A stretch of 64,000 bases of DNA from Valencia hispanica (lineage: Eukaryota > Chordata > Actinopteri > Cyprinodontiformes > Valenciidae): NCBI GenBank assembly GCA_963556495.2, contig OY747712.1:23134735-23198734 (forward strand), in the 5' to 3' direction. The notes under the pieces are model-generated. The model did not search any database. It worked only from the letters and a program-made list of their open reading frames with translations, and was not told the origin of the DNA. Below are positions 44,741 through 57,831 of the stretch, piece by piece. Position 1 is the first letter of the stretch. The number at the start of each line of letters is the position of its first letter. A program made the position numbers and the translations under genes.

Positions 44741-45241
44741 CGTCTATTTGGTATCCACTGGGAAACTACCGCCTCTCAAGACGGCCAAAAAGTCAGAGGC
44801 TGAATAAGGAAATGAAGCGTAATTTGAGGAAGATGGATGAGTCCCCAGGGGAACACCCCCCTTTTCATTCCTCTTGTATTGCAGATGATAACCAATGCGT
44901 TGCCGTCCTCTTTCTGCGCGCACTCACACGGTGCGCATCCGAGAAGGCTTGGGAAGGAGGAGTCGCAGAGAGGTGGGGGTAGATAGAAAGATAGAGAGAG
45001 CGTGTGTTTATGTCTCAGTGTGTAACGAATAAGAGGGGGGAAAAGGTGTCGCCTCGGTCCCGGCTGACAGACGCGTAAAACAAGCGCAGAGATAAGGAGA
45101 AACAGGGATGACAACACACCAGCAGAGGATCTACTTTCACTTCACTCTGTGTTTAGACTGAAAGTTTTGGCCGTCGCAGAGGAGAGGACATTTGTTGTCA
45201 AGTTCCCCCAACCCCCCCACCCCCCGTAACAAAGAAAAAAA

Positions 45242-45692
45242 ATGCAGAGACCGGGCGGTCAAGGGACGGCGTTTTCCATCGACTCCTTGATTGGAACCCC
45301 TCAACCCAGACCGGGACACCTTCTCTACACGGGCTACCCGATGTTCATGCCCTACAGACCTCTGGTTATCCCGCAAGCTTTATCCCACTCCCCTCTCTCC
45401 TCTGGCATACCTCCCCTTGCGCCCTTGGCTTCCTTCGCGGGGCGGCTCACCAATACTTTCTGCGCCAGCCTGGGACAGGGGGTTCCGTCAATGGTGGCGC
45501 TCACCACGACCATGCCGAGCTTCTCGGACCCTCCGGACAGCTTCTATCCGCCGCAGGAACTGCCCGGTCCGCGTTTGAGCGCAGCCGATCCCGGATCGAG
45601 GAGGCAGGAAAGTCCGCACTCTGACGAGCTGCACAGCCGGGACAAGAGTTCAGAGCTGCTAAACTTTTCAGAAACTTTTCAAACAATATCAG
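45242..45692 (+). CDS. gbx1: gbx1 exon 1 (N-terminal region)
   Basis: Gbx1 is a nuclear homeodomain transcription factor used in hindbrain and spinal-cord patterning. Exon 1 starts at ATG 45242 and codes for 150 residues plus one base. TAFSIDSLIG (residues ~9-18) is the Groucho/TLE-binding eh1-like motif of the GBX family, and LLYTGYPMFMPYRPLVIPQA is the family's second N-terminal block. The middle is Pro/Ser-rich. The exon ends ...FSETFQTISG at donor GTTAGC (45693). A CpG-rich, purine-rich leader precedes it. The start agrees with known GBX proteins, allowing for their few extra N-terminal residues. Confidence 0.95.
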
Positions 45693-46772
45693 GTTAGCTG
45701 GAACCCTATTGTTCACGCTATAACATCGTATTTAAAGCAAGCCAACCAGATTCAGTCTGCGCATAGGCTAATAGTGTGTATAAAAGACAATGAACAAGCA
45801 ATAGATTATTAATATATTTAATGTTAATGATGCAGATTTTTATGAACATAGCAAACGTTTATATTTAGATAAAGGCCTGAGCTAAATTTCTGTGCTTAGA
45901 ATTCTTTCCATTAAATACATTTAAATAAATAAATAAAACAATTACATTTGCAGTTATTAATTAAGCACAATATTAATACATTTCCAAGCATTTTTTAAGT
46001 TGACAAAGTGTTATTCATTGGATGAACTCTGCTCAATGTCTGCACATGGAATTTTGCATGTTCTTGTTCAAAATAATCTCAATAAAATTGATAAGTATTT
46101 GAATCTGAATCTTTCCGTGTCATTGGAAAGCATTTGATTTTTTGACCATTCGTTTTTATATAATTGAATATATACTAAATCAGTGTATCTTATAAAGTGC
46201 TGTGAGAGAACGTTTACTGTGAATTGGCAAGACAAAGATAAAATGAATAGAGATAAAATTAACTAGACTATAATGATGCAGTGTTGGTCTTAGTCCTTTT
46301 TTTTTACTTTATTAATTGTGAAAGTGAAATTATTTGCATTGAATAGCCAGAGATAGTAAAAGCATTAAACAATAACAAAAAACATAAATGGAAATAAAAA
46401 AAGAGAGAGAACATTCAGACATTGGCAACTCCTTAGCTTATTTCGCAGGAGAAATAAAGTTTTCTGTTATGTTAGTGGTGCAAAACAAAATGTTCAGATG
46501 GTTGCTATAAGTAAACATTCAACTGTAACTTTTGTTATGAGCAAAATGGTTAATGATAAAGGAGAATATAAGCAGACATAATAGAATTACAGATTAACAC
46601 ATACAATAGCAATTAGTTCGGATTTCTTACTAAAATAGTGTATTTCTGCAGTTTTATGGCTTTATTAACAACCAGTCAAAAACAACCTGAATGATTTAAC
46701 CTGTACCAAAATCCTTTTTATATATATATATATATATTTATATAAATGTGTGTGTGTATTTTTTTTTTTCAG
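45693..46772. other. gbx1 intron (1080 bp)
   Basis: A single GT-AG intron (gttagctgg ... tttttttttcag), phase 1, at the position expected in vertebrate Gbx genes. It contains a short TA repeat (46721-46737), a T10 polypyrimidine tract, and no transposon, in contrast with the surroundings. Confidence 0.85.
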
Positions 46773-47290
46773 GTGAAACCAAACTGTACAGTTCAGACGA
46801 AGAGAAGCTGGACCTAAAATCTGCGGACGCGGTTTGCAGTGACAGGGAGGACAGCTCCGCGGACAGCGAGAACGAAAGTTTCTCGGACGGGAACAACTGC
46901 GGCGGCCTGTCACAGAAGGGCAAGCTGAAAGGCGGGTCGCAAGAGGCGTCCCTCCCGAGCGGCGGCTCGGCGGGAAAGAGCCGCAGGAGACGAACAGCTT
47001 TCACTAGCGAGCAGCTGCTGGAACTGGAAAAGGAGTTTCACTGTAAAAAGTACCTCTCTCTGACCGAGCGCTCGCAGATCGCACATGCGCTCAAGCTGAG
47101 CGAGGTGCAGGTGAAGATCTGGTTTCAGAACCGCAGGGCCAAATGGAAACGGATCAAGGCCGGCAATGTAAACAACCGCTCGGGAGAGCCGGTGAGGAAC
47201 CCCAAAATCGTCGTTCCCATCCCGGTGCACGTCAACAGGTTCGCCGTGAGGAGTCAACATCAACAGATAGAGCAGGGGACCAGACCGTGA
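46773..47290 (+). CDS. gbx1: gbx1 exon 2 (homeodomain, stop)
   Basis: After the acceptor it reads [20 protein letters not shown], then an acidic Ser/Asp/Glu stretch, [40 protein letters not shown] and [20 protein letters not shown]. The homeodomain is at about residues 220-280 of 322, with Gln at position 50 and Asn at 51 (WFQNRR). The tail [20 protein letters not shown] then [18 protein letters not shown] matches GBX1 rather than GBX2, whose tail differs (for example SRFAIRSQHQQLEQ). The frame is undamaged. It lies between asb10 and agap3, as GBX1 does in mammals. Confidence 0.96.
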
Positions 47291-47808
47291 ATTGCCATTG
47301 CCTCTCAGCATTCACATCTGATCATAACAGACTCCTTGAGTGACTTTCTGTTGCGCTGGTTTTATTTGAACGCATGAAGAACAGATTTTGTCTGAGAGGT
47401 TGAGGCTGGGGAGGATCTGCTCTCAATCAGATAAATTATACCTTTTTATTTATTGTCCTGTGAATATGTAAATATAAAAGCGTAGAAACTGGCACTAAGA
47501 GATGTGACTGTAAATATTTTCTAAGTATTTATATGTAGGGCCCGAAACGTTATGTTGATTATGTGCATGTCCTCATTTGATGGGAAAAAAAATAAGATCC
47601 CGGATGTTTTTTATTTTTATTTTGTTTTGTTTGTGTTTCGTACCATTTGTTGACCACATTTGCATGTTTAACTGGAGACGTTTTACATCTTTTTGGCAGG
47701 TGTGGGAAGCACCTTGGAAATTTATTCGTCGGGGCAAAAAGAGAAGAAAAACATTGTAAGGAGGAAAAACCGAACGAAAAAGGGACATCTGTAAAATATA
47801 ATTGATCT

Positions 47809-47814
47809 AATAAA
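47809..47814 (+). terminator. gbx1 polyadenylation signal
   Basis: AATAAA lies about 520 bases after the stop, in AT-rich 3'UTR-like sequence. It is the first canonical hexamer downstream. Confidence 0.5.
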
Positions 47815-47964
47815 TTGCTTTATACGAATTACTGGAATCCAGAATGAATCACTTTTCTCTAGAAAATAGATTTACGATGTGAGTTACTTATTTATGGTTG
47901 TAAAACAATATTCTAAAAAAATTAATGGGACCTGTAATGTATGGGTAAACAAAACGACTGCCAA

Positions 47965-48041
<77 letters not shown>

Positions 48042-48042
48042 C
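47965..48042 (+). repeat. (ATT)n microsatellite
   Basis: About 25 uninterrupted ATT units. It is translatable as poly-Leu/poly-Asn in some frames, but those short frames are artefacts. Confidence 0.95.
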
Positions 48043-49530
48043 TTTTTTACTTAGTTTTCTGGTCGTCCAATAGGTCTCCAATCTTTTTTTTTTCCTCTAC
48101 ACAGACCTTTAACGCATGACAGGCTTAACTGGACTGATTTCTAAATGATTTTGTTTGTTTTAGCAAGATCACATAAGTAATTTGTAATCTCCTAAAGTTT
48201 CAACTAACTTTTTTTTCACAGAGACATAATCACCTGGAACGTAGATGAGTGTTTTTAAAATAGCTGCAGTGATTGATTTCTCTTTAGGACGCCATGTTGG
48301 TGGACGGATGGATCCTCATTAGGGAAGAGCGCATTCAGCACACTGATGAACTTCTCCATCAGTTACAGATGCACCCACAACAACATCACCTCTTTCTATT
48401 TTTACAGCAAATTCTTTTAGAAAGTCACAAAAAGTACATTTTAGTCACAACAAGAGGTTTAAATGTTCATTAAAATCCCATTGTTAAGATGAATTAAGTT
48501 TTTATAAGATTACGCCTAATTTATAATCCAGCTGTTTTTTGAAGATTTGATTTACACTGGTCACATATGTAGGCATTTTTTTAGAATATATAAACGTAAA
48601 AAAACTACATGGAGTTAAAGTACCACAAAAATGTGTTGAATAAAAAATAAACAAGAAAAAACTTACTTCACACATAAGGCCTCTCATTGTGGTAAAAAGG
48701 TAAAAAAAAATATTCACTGTCTAGAAGTAACACCAATATATTTCATTTAATCAAAAAATAGGTAAAACAAGAATGCAGCTATTCTAAACAATGCAGGCAT
48801 ATCATAACAATCTGTTGATGACATTTATGACCACACCTTATTACAGGAAGCATATAAAATAGGTGTCTAGGATACTTTTTAATCTGGCATTCAGTTTATG
48901 CGAAAGTTTTCAAGAAAAACTTGATTTCAAAAAACCTGATGCGTTTATAATCTTTTACTGCATCGTTTTTCTAGATATCATAAGGCAGGTTTAAAAAAAA
49001 GTTTTTTCAAAGTAGTTATCTCTGTTTTAAATGAGTAATGATAAATGTGGGATTTTTTTCCTCTTCAAGCCTGAAGAGGCTGGCCATCCTAAAATGTAAC
49101 ATGACCTCAGAGCACAAACAGGCCTTCCCTGACCTGGGTAAAGTTTATTTCAACGTCCACCTCATACATTAAGCCTGTGACACTTGGATGGGGATTTAAG
49201 GAGTGATGAGTGAGTGGGAAATTTTATTATGGTACAAGAGCTGACTAATATAGGTGATCAATTCCACGATAGTGTGCCAGAGTGCAGCTGCTATTTCAGT
49301 CGCCATGAGCTGCACACAGGAGGTGACGATAAGGAGCAGCAACAAAGCTAACCCTTTGACTTCAGGTTGATCATTATCAAGGTCCTGTGAAGAAAAGAAG
49401 CTGTATTTAGTTTCTTTGCTCCTCCCCGTTAAATTAATCATGTTGATACTTCCAGAGTTGTAATAAGCTCTTCTTTTAAAGCTGGAGAAGTGGCTACTTG
49501 AATCCTAAATTGAATTATCAACTCCTTCCA
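48043..49530. other. Intergenic downstream of gbx1
   Basis: No gene recognised. Around 49140-49400 the composition becomes balanced and might be the edge of a conserved non-coding region. Confidence 0.35.
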
Positions 49531-49940
49531 CGTGTAACCATTTCCTCATCCCCACCTGCAGCGAGAGGGAGAGGACAGCAAGGGACCTCATTATTGGCCG
49601 GTGGAGTTGGCGATGAGTGCTCGGTGCAGACTGGAGGCCTGACTTCTTAGTAGGGTCCAGGCGGTTGTGGATACAGTGATGTATGGGCAGATGCATCAAA
49701 TCGCACAAGATAAACAAGCGATGAGTTTCATCAGGGCCATCATAGCTTTAATTTGGCTGCCTAATGAGTCAGATCTAGTGGCGGAGATAAGAGTTGTCAG
49801 AGGCCTGGCTCTAATGAATTTCTTGCCACTTGTAATCAAGGTTGCCTGTCTGAGGGGGGATGATTAATGGAACCCTGGAGGATTCCCTCGGCCCTCAGCC
49901 TTCATTACATCTAATGCATTCTCAGGCAAATTAACAGCAA
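49530..49940. promoter_or_regulatory. Candidate conserved non-coding region downstream of gbx1
   Basis: The region is GC-balanced and repeat-free, with dense motif-like words: ctcattattggccggtgg, atcatagctttaatttggct, gcctaatgagtcagat, ctctaatgaatttcttg and gggatgattaatgg. It reads through no supported frame. Its composition is the most enhancer-like in the gbx1-agap3 interval. This is inference; no conservation data were available. Confidence 0.35.
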
Positions 49941-50339
49941 AATGCAGGCAAAAGCCAACAGGGAGAAAAAGAAGAAAAGGAGAATGGGAGGAAGGTGGTG
50001 AGAGCAGGGTTTTTTGGTAAGACAAAGGAGTTTAACAGGGATGTGATGAGGAAGATAGTGAGGTGAAGGAGTCAGGTTGGCAGAGATGGACTAAAATGTA
50101 CACATTAGTGAGGTGGTATCGAGATTAGTATGGAGGCGTGGGTTTAAGCGAGTCAGAAAGGGCAGAGTCTAACATCAAGGAAGTGGTCAAACTTGCTAGA
50201 GCTGAAATTGATAACTGTGAAACCAGATGAAGACATAACAGAATACATGGCTGCTTATGATGCCCTGCTAGCTTAGATTCCAAAAGACCACTTCAAATAG
50301 CCCAGGAATAGTCAATAAATGTAAAAGATGCTAATAATA

Positions 50340-50900
50340 CTGCTGGGAAAATATTTTACCCACTACAGATTTTTTGTTTTTTCATCACACTTAAATGTTT
50401 TGGATCATCAAATTTGAGGGTCAGCCAAAAATAACACAAGTAAATAGTGTGAAAAATTGCTAGACCTATAGAATCAAGAAATCACTTAAATAAAACCTTC
50501 CTGAAAACATGAAGAGGGCTTAAAGATCTTGAAAAGCAACACACAATGCCTAAATGTAAAGAAATTTAACAAAAGATGAGAAACAAATTGATATATATCA
50601 GTCTGGAAAATGTAACAAAGACATTTCTTGGGCTTTGAGACTCCAACAAACCACAGTGAGAGGCACAAAAAAAAAAAAAATGTAAAACAGTGGTGAATCT
50701 TCCCAGGACAGGCCAGTTTCCCAAAAAAACACTCCAAAGCGCATCAACGACTCATCCAGGAGGTCACAAAAGAATCCAGAACAAGATCTTAAGCACTGCA
50801 GTCCTCACCTGCCTCAGTTAAGATCAGAGTTAAAGATTAAACAGCAAGAAAGCGACTGAGAAAAAAAAATGACATCCATGGTAGATTTCCAAGTTCAAAA
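50340..50900. mobile_element. Tc1-like transposon remnant
   Basis: gggaaaatattttacccact, cacacttaaatgttttggat and aaataacacaagtaaatag line up with the one-ended remnant at 18824-19320. The adjacent bases to about 50900 are probably more of the same element. No transposase is readable. Confidence 0.45.
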
Positions 50901-51649
50901 CCGTGTAGCACTGTACAAAATAACATCTTTAGCTTAGTAGTCATGTGAACAAAGTTCCATATAAATGTTGCTAATTTGATCATTTCTGCTCTTTGTGTCT
51001 TAGCTAGTTCTTCATTTCATTCAGTAATGGTCAGTTTTTTTATACTTGTGAACCTAACCCTAAAATCATAATTAAATAACACTCGAGGTTAAAGTTGGCA
51101 AATAAAGCAACAGCAACTATTTGGATTAAGCGAAAAAGATGTAAGAAAAGCCAATACTCACTCCTCCTTGATGCAACATGGACTGAGCATGTCATTAACA
51201 GGCTGTTAAAGTGGCTTGCTGCAAAGCAGCTTGGAGGTGTTATGGAAATATGGATTTAATGTTTGCAAATATGGTCTCAACAGGTCTTTGTGTACCCATC
51301 CATCAGCCTCAGACCCACCTCTGCAATCTCTGAGGCAATTTGTCTGAGAAGAGGTGGGTGGCAGAGAGCCCTCCTCACTGTTTAGCGGGCCCTGATGAAA
51401 TATCAAAACACACAGCAGTGCGAGCAAGTGAGTGCTCTAGTCTTGCCACAACAAACAGAGGTGGCCAGGGTCTTTCATGATGGGAAGTATGGTCATAAAT
51501 AAGATCACAGACTTTTATTTAGGGAAGTTTTGGAATTATTCGGTCAATGTAAGCAAGACCCCTACATTTTGACCGTTTAAGACTCTTATTTTTAACTTCT
51601 AACTTTTATATAATTAATAAACTGTTGAGTTTGTTTAATTGTGACAGAC

Positions 51650-52835
51650 ATACATAAAAGAGTTCATTGAATTTAAAATGTTTATTTTGCTTGAATTAAT
51701 GCATTAATGCAGTGTGGCATGGAAAGATAGGCATCAGACACCCCAGGATACTGCAGGTATAGGTGGATATAGAGAATGGGTGGATGGATAGATTTACAAC
51801 TGACAAGTTTGCTGCTTTGTCAAGCAGAGTGATACAATGGTCATTAAAGCAAGTTTTGGAACTTTTGGCAGTGTGGGAAGGTACCAAGTCCTGCTAAAAA
51901 ATTAAATCACCATTTCCCATAGAGCTTGTCAGCATAGGAACCCATGAAGTGCTTTAAAATTCCCTGGTAGACTGCTGTGCTGATTTTGGACTAGAAATCA
52001 CAGCGGGCCAAAACCAGTATGGCCTCAGTAACTGTGAAAACTTAACACTAGACCTCAAGCGACTTGGATTCTGAGCCTCTCTCCTCCTGATTATGGTACC
52101 TCAATTTCTAAATCAAATTAAAAAATTACATTAATCTGAAAAGATTACTCTGGAACCCCAAGCAACAGCGCAATTCTTTTTCCTTCTTAGCCCAGGTAAG
52201 ATGTCTGACATAGTTTCTAGTTCAGGGGTAGCCCAACACAAGGAAGGCAACAATTGCAGTACATGTAATAGATAAGCCTGTGTGTGGTGGCTCTTAGAGC
52301 GCGGACTCCAGCCATATTCAATACTACGCCAATCTCCCCAAAACACTTGAAAAGGTTTTGTTTCACAGTCCTCTCAAGGCTGCACTTCTTCCTGTTTCAT
52401 GTACAACTTTTTCAACAAAACTATTTATCTTTCACTGATCTTTTTTTAATAAACGTGGATCCAGCACTCTGTGAACAACAAGCTTCTTTAGCAATGGACT
52501 TTTGTAGCACACTCCTTGTGGAGTGTGTTAATGACTGTCGGTAGAACAAAATGTCAAGTCAGCATTTTTCAAAATGATAGTGGAGGCCACAACTTCTCTG
52601 TACTAAAAATCTTTTTATATGGATTCTATGTAATATTCCAATTTTACGAGACACTACATATTAGGTTTTTATTATATCTGAGCAGTAATCGTCAAAATTA
52701 ACATAAAAAAAGACCTGATGTATATTAATAAGTGTGTCCTTTTTGTACAATATGTGAATTTCCCTTTTGAATTGAATTAGTGAAATAAATAACCTTGTCT
52801 GTGACATTCTAATTTACTGAGATGCACCTGCACAC
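51650..52835 (-). pseudogene. Decayed Tc1-like transposon
   Basis: Plus-strand text in this region is the antisense of a Tc1 transposase related to the one at 28.7-30.2 kb: aattaatgcattaatgcagt near 51695, gcaggtataggtggatatag, ggaaggtaccaagtcctgct near 51880 and catgaagtgctttaaaattc near 51945. The right end, ttgaattagtgaaataaata then ctaatttactgagatgcacc, resembles the ends of the MITE at 8036-8279. Frames are shredded. Confidence 0.55.
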
Positions 52836-54380
52836 GTTGATGCTTAATTGAGCCTAAAGATGCTGATTTTGAAGAAATGTATTTTCTTTGGGCTTCAAGC
52901 AAGACTCTACAGTGTCAGGCTAGCACCGAGGCAGGAAGAGGCCAAACTAAAGAGATGAACAGGTGATAAAAAGCAAACAAAGATGGCTAACAGAGAGAGG
53001 AAGAGGATAAAGATATGCTGAGACAAGATTAGCAGGAAATAAGAAGTGGATTAGTGGGAGCTCAACTTCTCTGAACACTGGGATCTTTGGGTTTTCCCTA
53101 AGGTGTTTTGGTGCCTGACACTAAGCTCGACTCTTTATCTTAATCCTCTTTCAGTGACTCCTGGGGGTCCTGCAGGAAGGAAGTGAAGAGGTTACATTAT
53201 GTGGCCGAAGACAAGGTTGGGTGAGCTGTATCAGGCACATAACATGAAATAAGACATTTCACTACATGGTAAAGAAAAGGCTCTCCTTATGTCATGTGTA
53301 GGAACAGTTCCAAACAGAAGTATGCATACGCTTATCATTTACGCAAATCTTTTACTAAATTAAAATATAATCATTTTAAACTATTTTGCTGTCTGGGTAA
53401 ACTAATAATACAACCACAGTCATTATAACATAAGAATTTGGTACAAGTTAGAATTTATTGTAAATCTTATCAAATCCAAACAGGGCTTACATAAAGAAAT
53501 GCAGGCTCAAATATATACATACACAAACATTAACCTTTAAATGTTTTTAGCATGGTGCAGAGGGTTTTTGTAGCCATTAATAAGGTTCTAGTATAATCAC
53601 AGCTGAATATTTCACCTCTCTTGGCAGAAATGGTAAAGGTCACTTAAACTGGTTGGTTTCATGACTATGACTTTGGCTCCTAAGCATAGTTCATAAATCA
53701 CTTAGTTGCCTTTATGTATTCTATAAAAAAAAACACACAGAGGGAACTGAACCAAAATACTAAATGTCTACTAAAAATAGCAAAAGAACTAACACTAAAT
53801 TAAGAGTCAGAATTGGAAGTTGTAACAAGACATTGATCCCAAACTAGTTTTGAAAGGATAACGTTAAGCTTCCTGAACTAACTCTCCAAAGTACCTATCT
53901 TAACCTTTAGGAAAACTTGTGTACAGGAAAACAACTAATTTAGATTTACTTTACCACTTACAAGAGGACTCAAATATCCAGCCAGAAAGACTGTGAATGG
54001 CTATCAAACACATAGTTTAGGTGTAACTTCCTAAGAGACATTTATCCAAATATTAGAGCTGGTGTATGCATATATGTGACCCTGTATGAATAATTTTGAT
54101 CCTTTGTAGGTAGAGAAAAGTTACAAAAAATTCAATTGTAAACTAAATTCTTAATTTTTAAAAATCACAGAAATTGATAGTTTTACAATTGTTCTCTGGG
54201 AAAAACAAAAAAATTATTTAATCTGCATTCCTAAACCTAGAATCAATATAAAACATATTTTGATGTTGAGGTAAAGTAAACCTTTGTTTCTTTAAACTTA
54301 ACATGTGCAAGAGGAGCACAACTGAGAATAAACAAACACCAAAAACACTAGAAAAATGTCAGTTTCCCCAAATTTGGGGA
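52836..54380. other. Intergenic, including a very decayed transposon
   Basis: 52.85-53.25 kb is repeat-free. From about 53.30 to 54.10 kb the text (acagttccaaacagaagtat ... cagctgaatatttcacctct) looks like an old Tc1-like copy without a readable frame. No gene. Confidence 0.35.
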
Positions 54381-54394
54381 AGGCTACAATGTTT

Positions 54395-56867
54395 TATTTG
54401 AGTGTTTATTGATAGGTCAAGAGTCAACCAAGCATCCAAGCATACAACATGTTACTCTTTAGCTTTTACTTTGCTTCACGTTCTGAACGTAAAAAGGAAA
54501 TACAATAGGTAAAACAAAAAAAAACAAACACACAAAAAAGATATTTACATACTCCATTATAAATATGTCAAATGTACATCATTATACACAAGTACCAAAG
54601 ATGGTCGGTTATGTTGAGACCCAAAGAGAAGGACCTTAAAAAATGTGTCCAAAGATGAACAAAAACAACTTATGAATCAAGATGACCAAAACCAGTTTAG
54701 TTTGTTTCTCCAGGACGAGCTTTCCTTTAGATAAAACCACTAAGCTAATATATACACTTCATATTGTTTGTTTGGGTTCAAACAGGCAGGTATTCTAGTG
54801 TTTTCTCTTCCTATCATCTACAGTATGTAAATAGGGATTCAGGGTAATTGCTGTACACATGGAGCTCCTCTGTCATCCCACTGAACCATTAAAAAAAGTC
54901 TCAGTGAAATAAGGTGGTCAAGTAACGATCAGAAATAAGGCTTATATCACAGTACAGTACGAGTTGAAAATCTTAACAAAAATCGGGCGGACCTATGAGG
55001 TGTTGAAGGAATCGTTTAACATTATTTGGAGAAAATGTGCCATTTTAGAAATATGCACCCACTAGTATTCCAATATCTGATGGACAATCTAGTAAGTGTA
55101 ATCAACAAAAAGTAGCCAAACATCCAGCTAAGCCAAATGTATCCACTTAGCCATTAAACATGTATAAACTATAACATTATATTTCTTGATTCCATTTTTC
55201 TTTTTGCGTACATCAACTTTGAACAAGAAAATAGCACATTTACAAAAATGTCAAATAATTCCTTCCTCAGTCTTAGAAGCATCCTCTTTTGGCCACCCAT
55301 ACATTTCGAGTAGGCTGGGAAAAGAGTAAAACCATAAACATCAACATATGTATTGCAGATAAGGTACCTTGTAGTTCTTAGCCCTGTAAACAAACATTTT
55401 GCCTATGTAAACCAATAAAAATAGGATGTTTTAAAATCTTTACAAACTTGCAAACTAGATCAAACCAGGTGAAAATATCTGTAGAATACTGCACAGCTGT
55501 ATGAAAGAAAACTTCAGTAAATGAACCTCCTTCAGATTGTAATCCCTTTTACCATCTTTACTTCAGTCACATAAATGCATTTTGTTGTCTCTTAGCTTTT
55601 ACACTTATATGATATGAGGCCTGGAAATGCTTAGGGAAAAGGAGAGAGGAGATTTTTTTTATTTTGACTAAAAGTCTGAGTTATCTCACAGGGTTCTTAT
55701 AAGGAATAAGGCAAAGGAACATTAACTACTTTTTACAGACATCTGTACAATGAAACCCAGTTATGTTCCCAAATCTTTACTCTATGTTTAAGATTTCTCT
55801 GCAAAAATGCCCCTGAAGCAGATGTTCAGACACACACACAAATGGTACCACACATGTATTTCACAGCAACAACAATTGATATGATCTCTAAAGTACCGGT
55901 TTTACATCTATCAGCTGATCTCCCAGAATCACATGGTGTTAAATTGACGGAATCTCGAAACAATTACCAACACAATCTACTCAATCTTAAAAAGAAAACT
56001 TTAACAAAGAGATCATAATGGTAGAAGTTCACAGTTTCAATCAAACCTTTGAATCTGAATGAATTTTGATTGAAGAGGCACACTCACAAAGCAGTGCGTC
56101 TTAATAGTCCTAAAACATCATGGGCCTTAATTCCTTTATAGTCATGGACACATTTACTGAAAGATTGTGCCACAGAAAATGACTCACTCTCACCCAATAG
56201 GAATTCTGCAATCAGCTCTTTCTATGATGATCTAAATCCATTTCCCTGTGAATTAAGTGTCGAAATCATTTGGCCTCTTTAACCATAATTGCTTTGCTTT
56301 TGTATACGATAGCTGTGTTGAAGACATACATCACTGTGAAAGCTGTAACAGCCACTGTTATGAGAGATGACGTTTCTCCCTGTGTCAGTGTTTTCTCACT
56401 TGCACAAACTATGCTCTTATTGTTCTGTGTTTTTACGCTTAAAAATTTGAAGTTGTTTCTGACTCACACTCATAATTTTTCTGTTCACATTACAAAAGGG
56501 GAGAGAAGACAATAGGAGTGTTAAGGATATGCTTTCTGTATGGTAGGTATGAATGCAGAAGGAAGTCATTTGTTTGGTTGAGGCTTCAAAAACATAAATC
56601 TTAAAGCTGATCGTGATCATTTCAGACCAAGACTGAATAAAGTTAGGAGGAGAAAAAAAGAGAAATAAAAAAATCTATAAAAAATGTACAATGTCCAAAC
56701 TTGCAGCGCAGTGGAATATCCCCAGTATCTTGATACCTGATATCTCTCCATTGGTACTGATTCTGGGTTACACAGTGTGAAACAGAGGAACTACAACAAG
56801 GACACATGGGTGGGTTTGGGTGTTGTTCTTTTGTTGTTGTTGTCTGCAGCTAGCTTCTCTCTGGCTT
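54395..56867 (-). other. agap3: Probable agap3 3'UTR
   Basis: This stretch follows the agap3 stop codon on the minus strand, is free of recognised repeats and has no coding frame. TTTATT words at about 54393-54410 (AATAAA on the minus strand) could be polyadenylation signals, implying a UTR of about 2.4 kb. The extent is inferred; only transcript data could fix it. Confidence 0.35.
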
Positions 56868-57122
<255 letters not shown>

Positions 57123-57529
57123 TCAAATATACATTACCCTGAGCTTTGATCTAACCCCAAAATTTATGTTTTCTCTAACTGGTCAACCTGAGCAAATAAT
57201 TTTTATGTAAACCAGTCTTACAGGTGAACTGATATTTTGGAGGTGGGGGGAGACACTGAGTTGCCTTGGGGGAGGTCTGCGCTCTCAGAGTGCTTTCTAG
57301 TTTAAATTGTCCTGTATTTGAATCCTACTTGTATCAGCTAGTTCCTAAATAGTAAGTGAATGCCACTGCAAAAACTGAGAATGCACATTAATATCCTTTA
57401 TTGTCAATTAGAAAAAAAAGAATGTTGCAAGCAGACAGCTAAGGTTGATCATAAATGTATTTTCATTTATGCATTTATATGAAAAGCAGAGTTATTTTAA
57501 AATGTTCGGCTTCATTTCTAAGAGTTCCT

Positions 57530-57790
57530 TGTAAAACCGCTTAAATTCATCAAACTTTTATCACATTTTGAGTCATTATAAGGACAAACTTCAATGTATA
57601 TTATTTGGATTTTATGTGAAAGACCAACAAAGAGTGGTGTATTATTTTGCAGTAGAATGAAACGTTTCTTTCATATAAATCTGCAAAGTGTGGTCTCTGA
57701 TATTTCAGAATAAAATCCAGGGCACCCAATTGTATGTCACTCAATTCTTAAATAAAGCACACTTGTATGAATTTTATCTCAGTATAAACC
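57530..57790. mobile_element. Tc1-like left-end remnant
   Basis: cttttatcacattttgagtc, ggacaaacttcaatgtatat, tttggattttatgtgaaaga and aatgaaacgtttctttcata follow the order of a Tc1-like left end also present at 30395-30620. There is no transposase. Confidence 0.55.
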
Positions 57791-57831
57791 CAGCTGTTCT
57801 GCGAAGGTCTCAGAGGTTTGTTAGAAAATAT

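Noticed and set aside
44184..44807. A 207-codon open frame upstream of gbx1
   Set aside because: No domain, low-complexity Leu-rich and Gly-rich tracts, ends across a poly-G run; it lies in probable regulatory or 5'UTR DNA and has no splice or codon evidence.
45242..47290. gbx2 instead of gbx1
   Set aside because: The C-terminal tail ([14 protein letters not shown]) and the neighbours asb10 and agap3 fit GBX1; GBX2 has SRFAIRSQHQQLEQ and lies with ASB18 and AGAP1.
47879..48081. Frames with poly-Leu or poly-Asn
   Set aside because: They are translations of the (ATT)n microsatellite.
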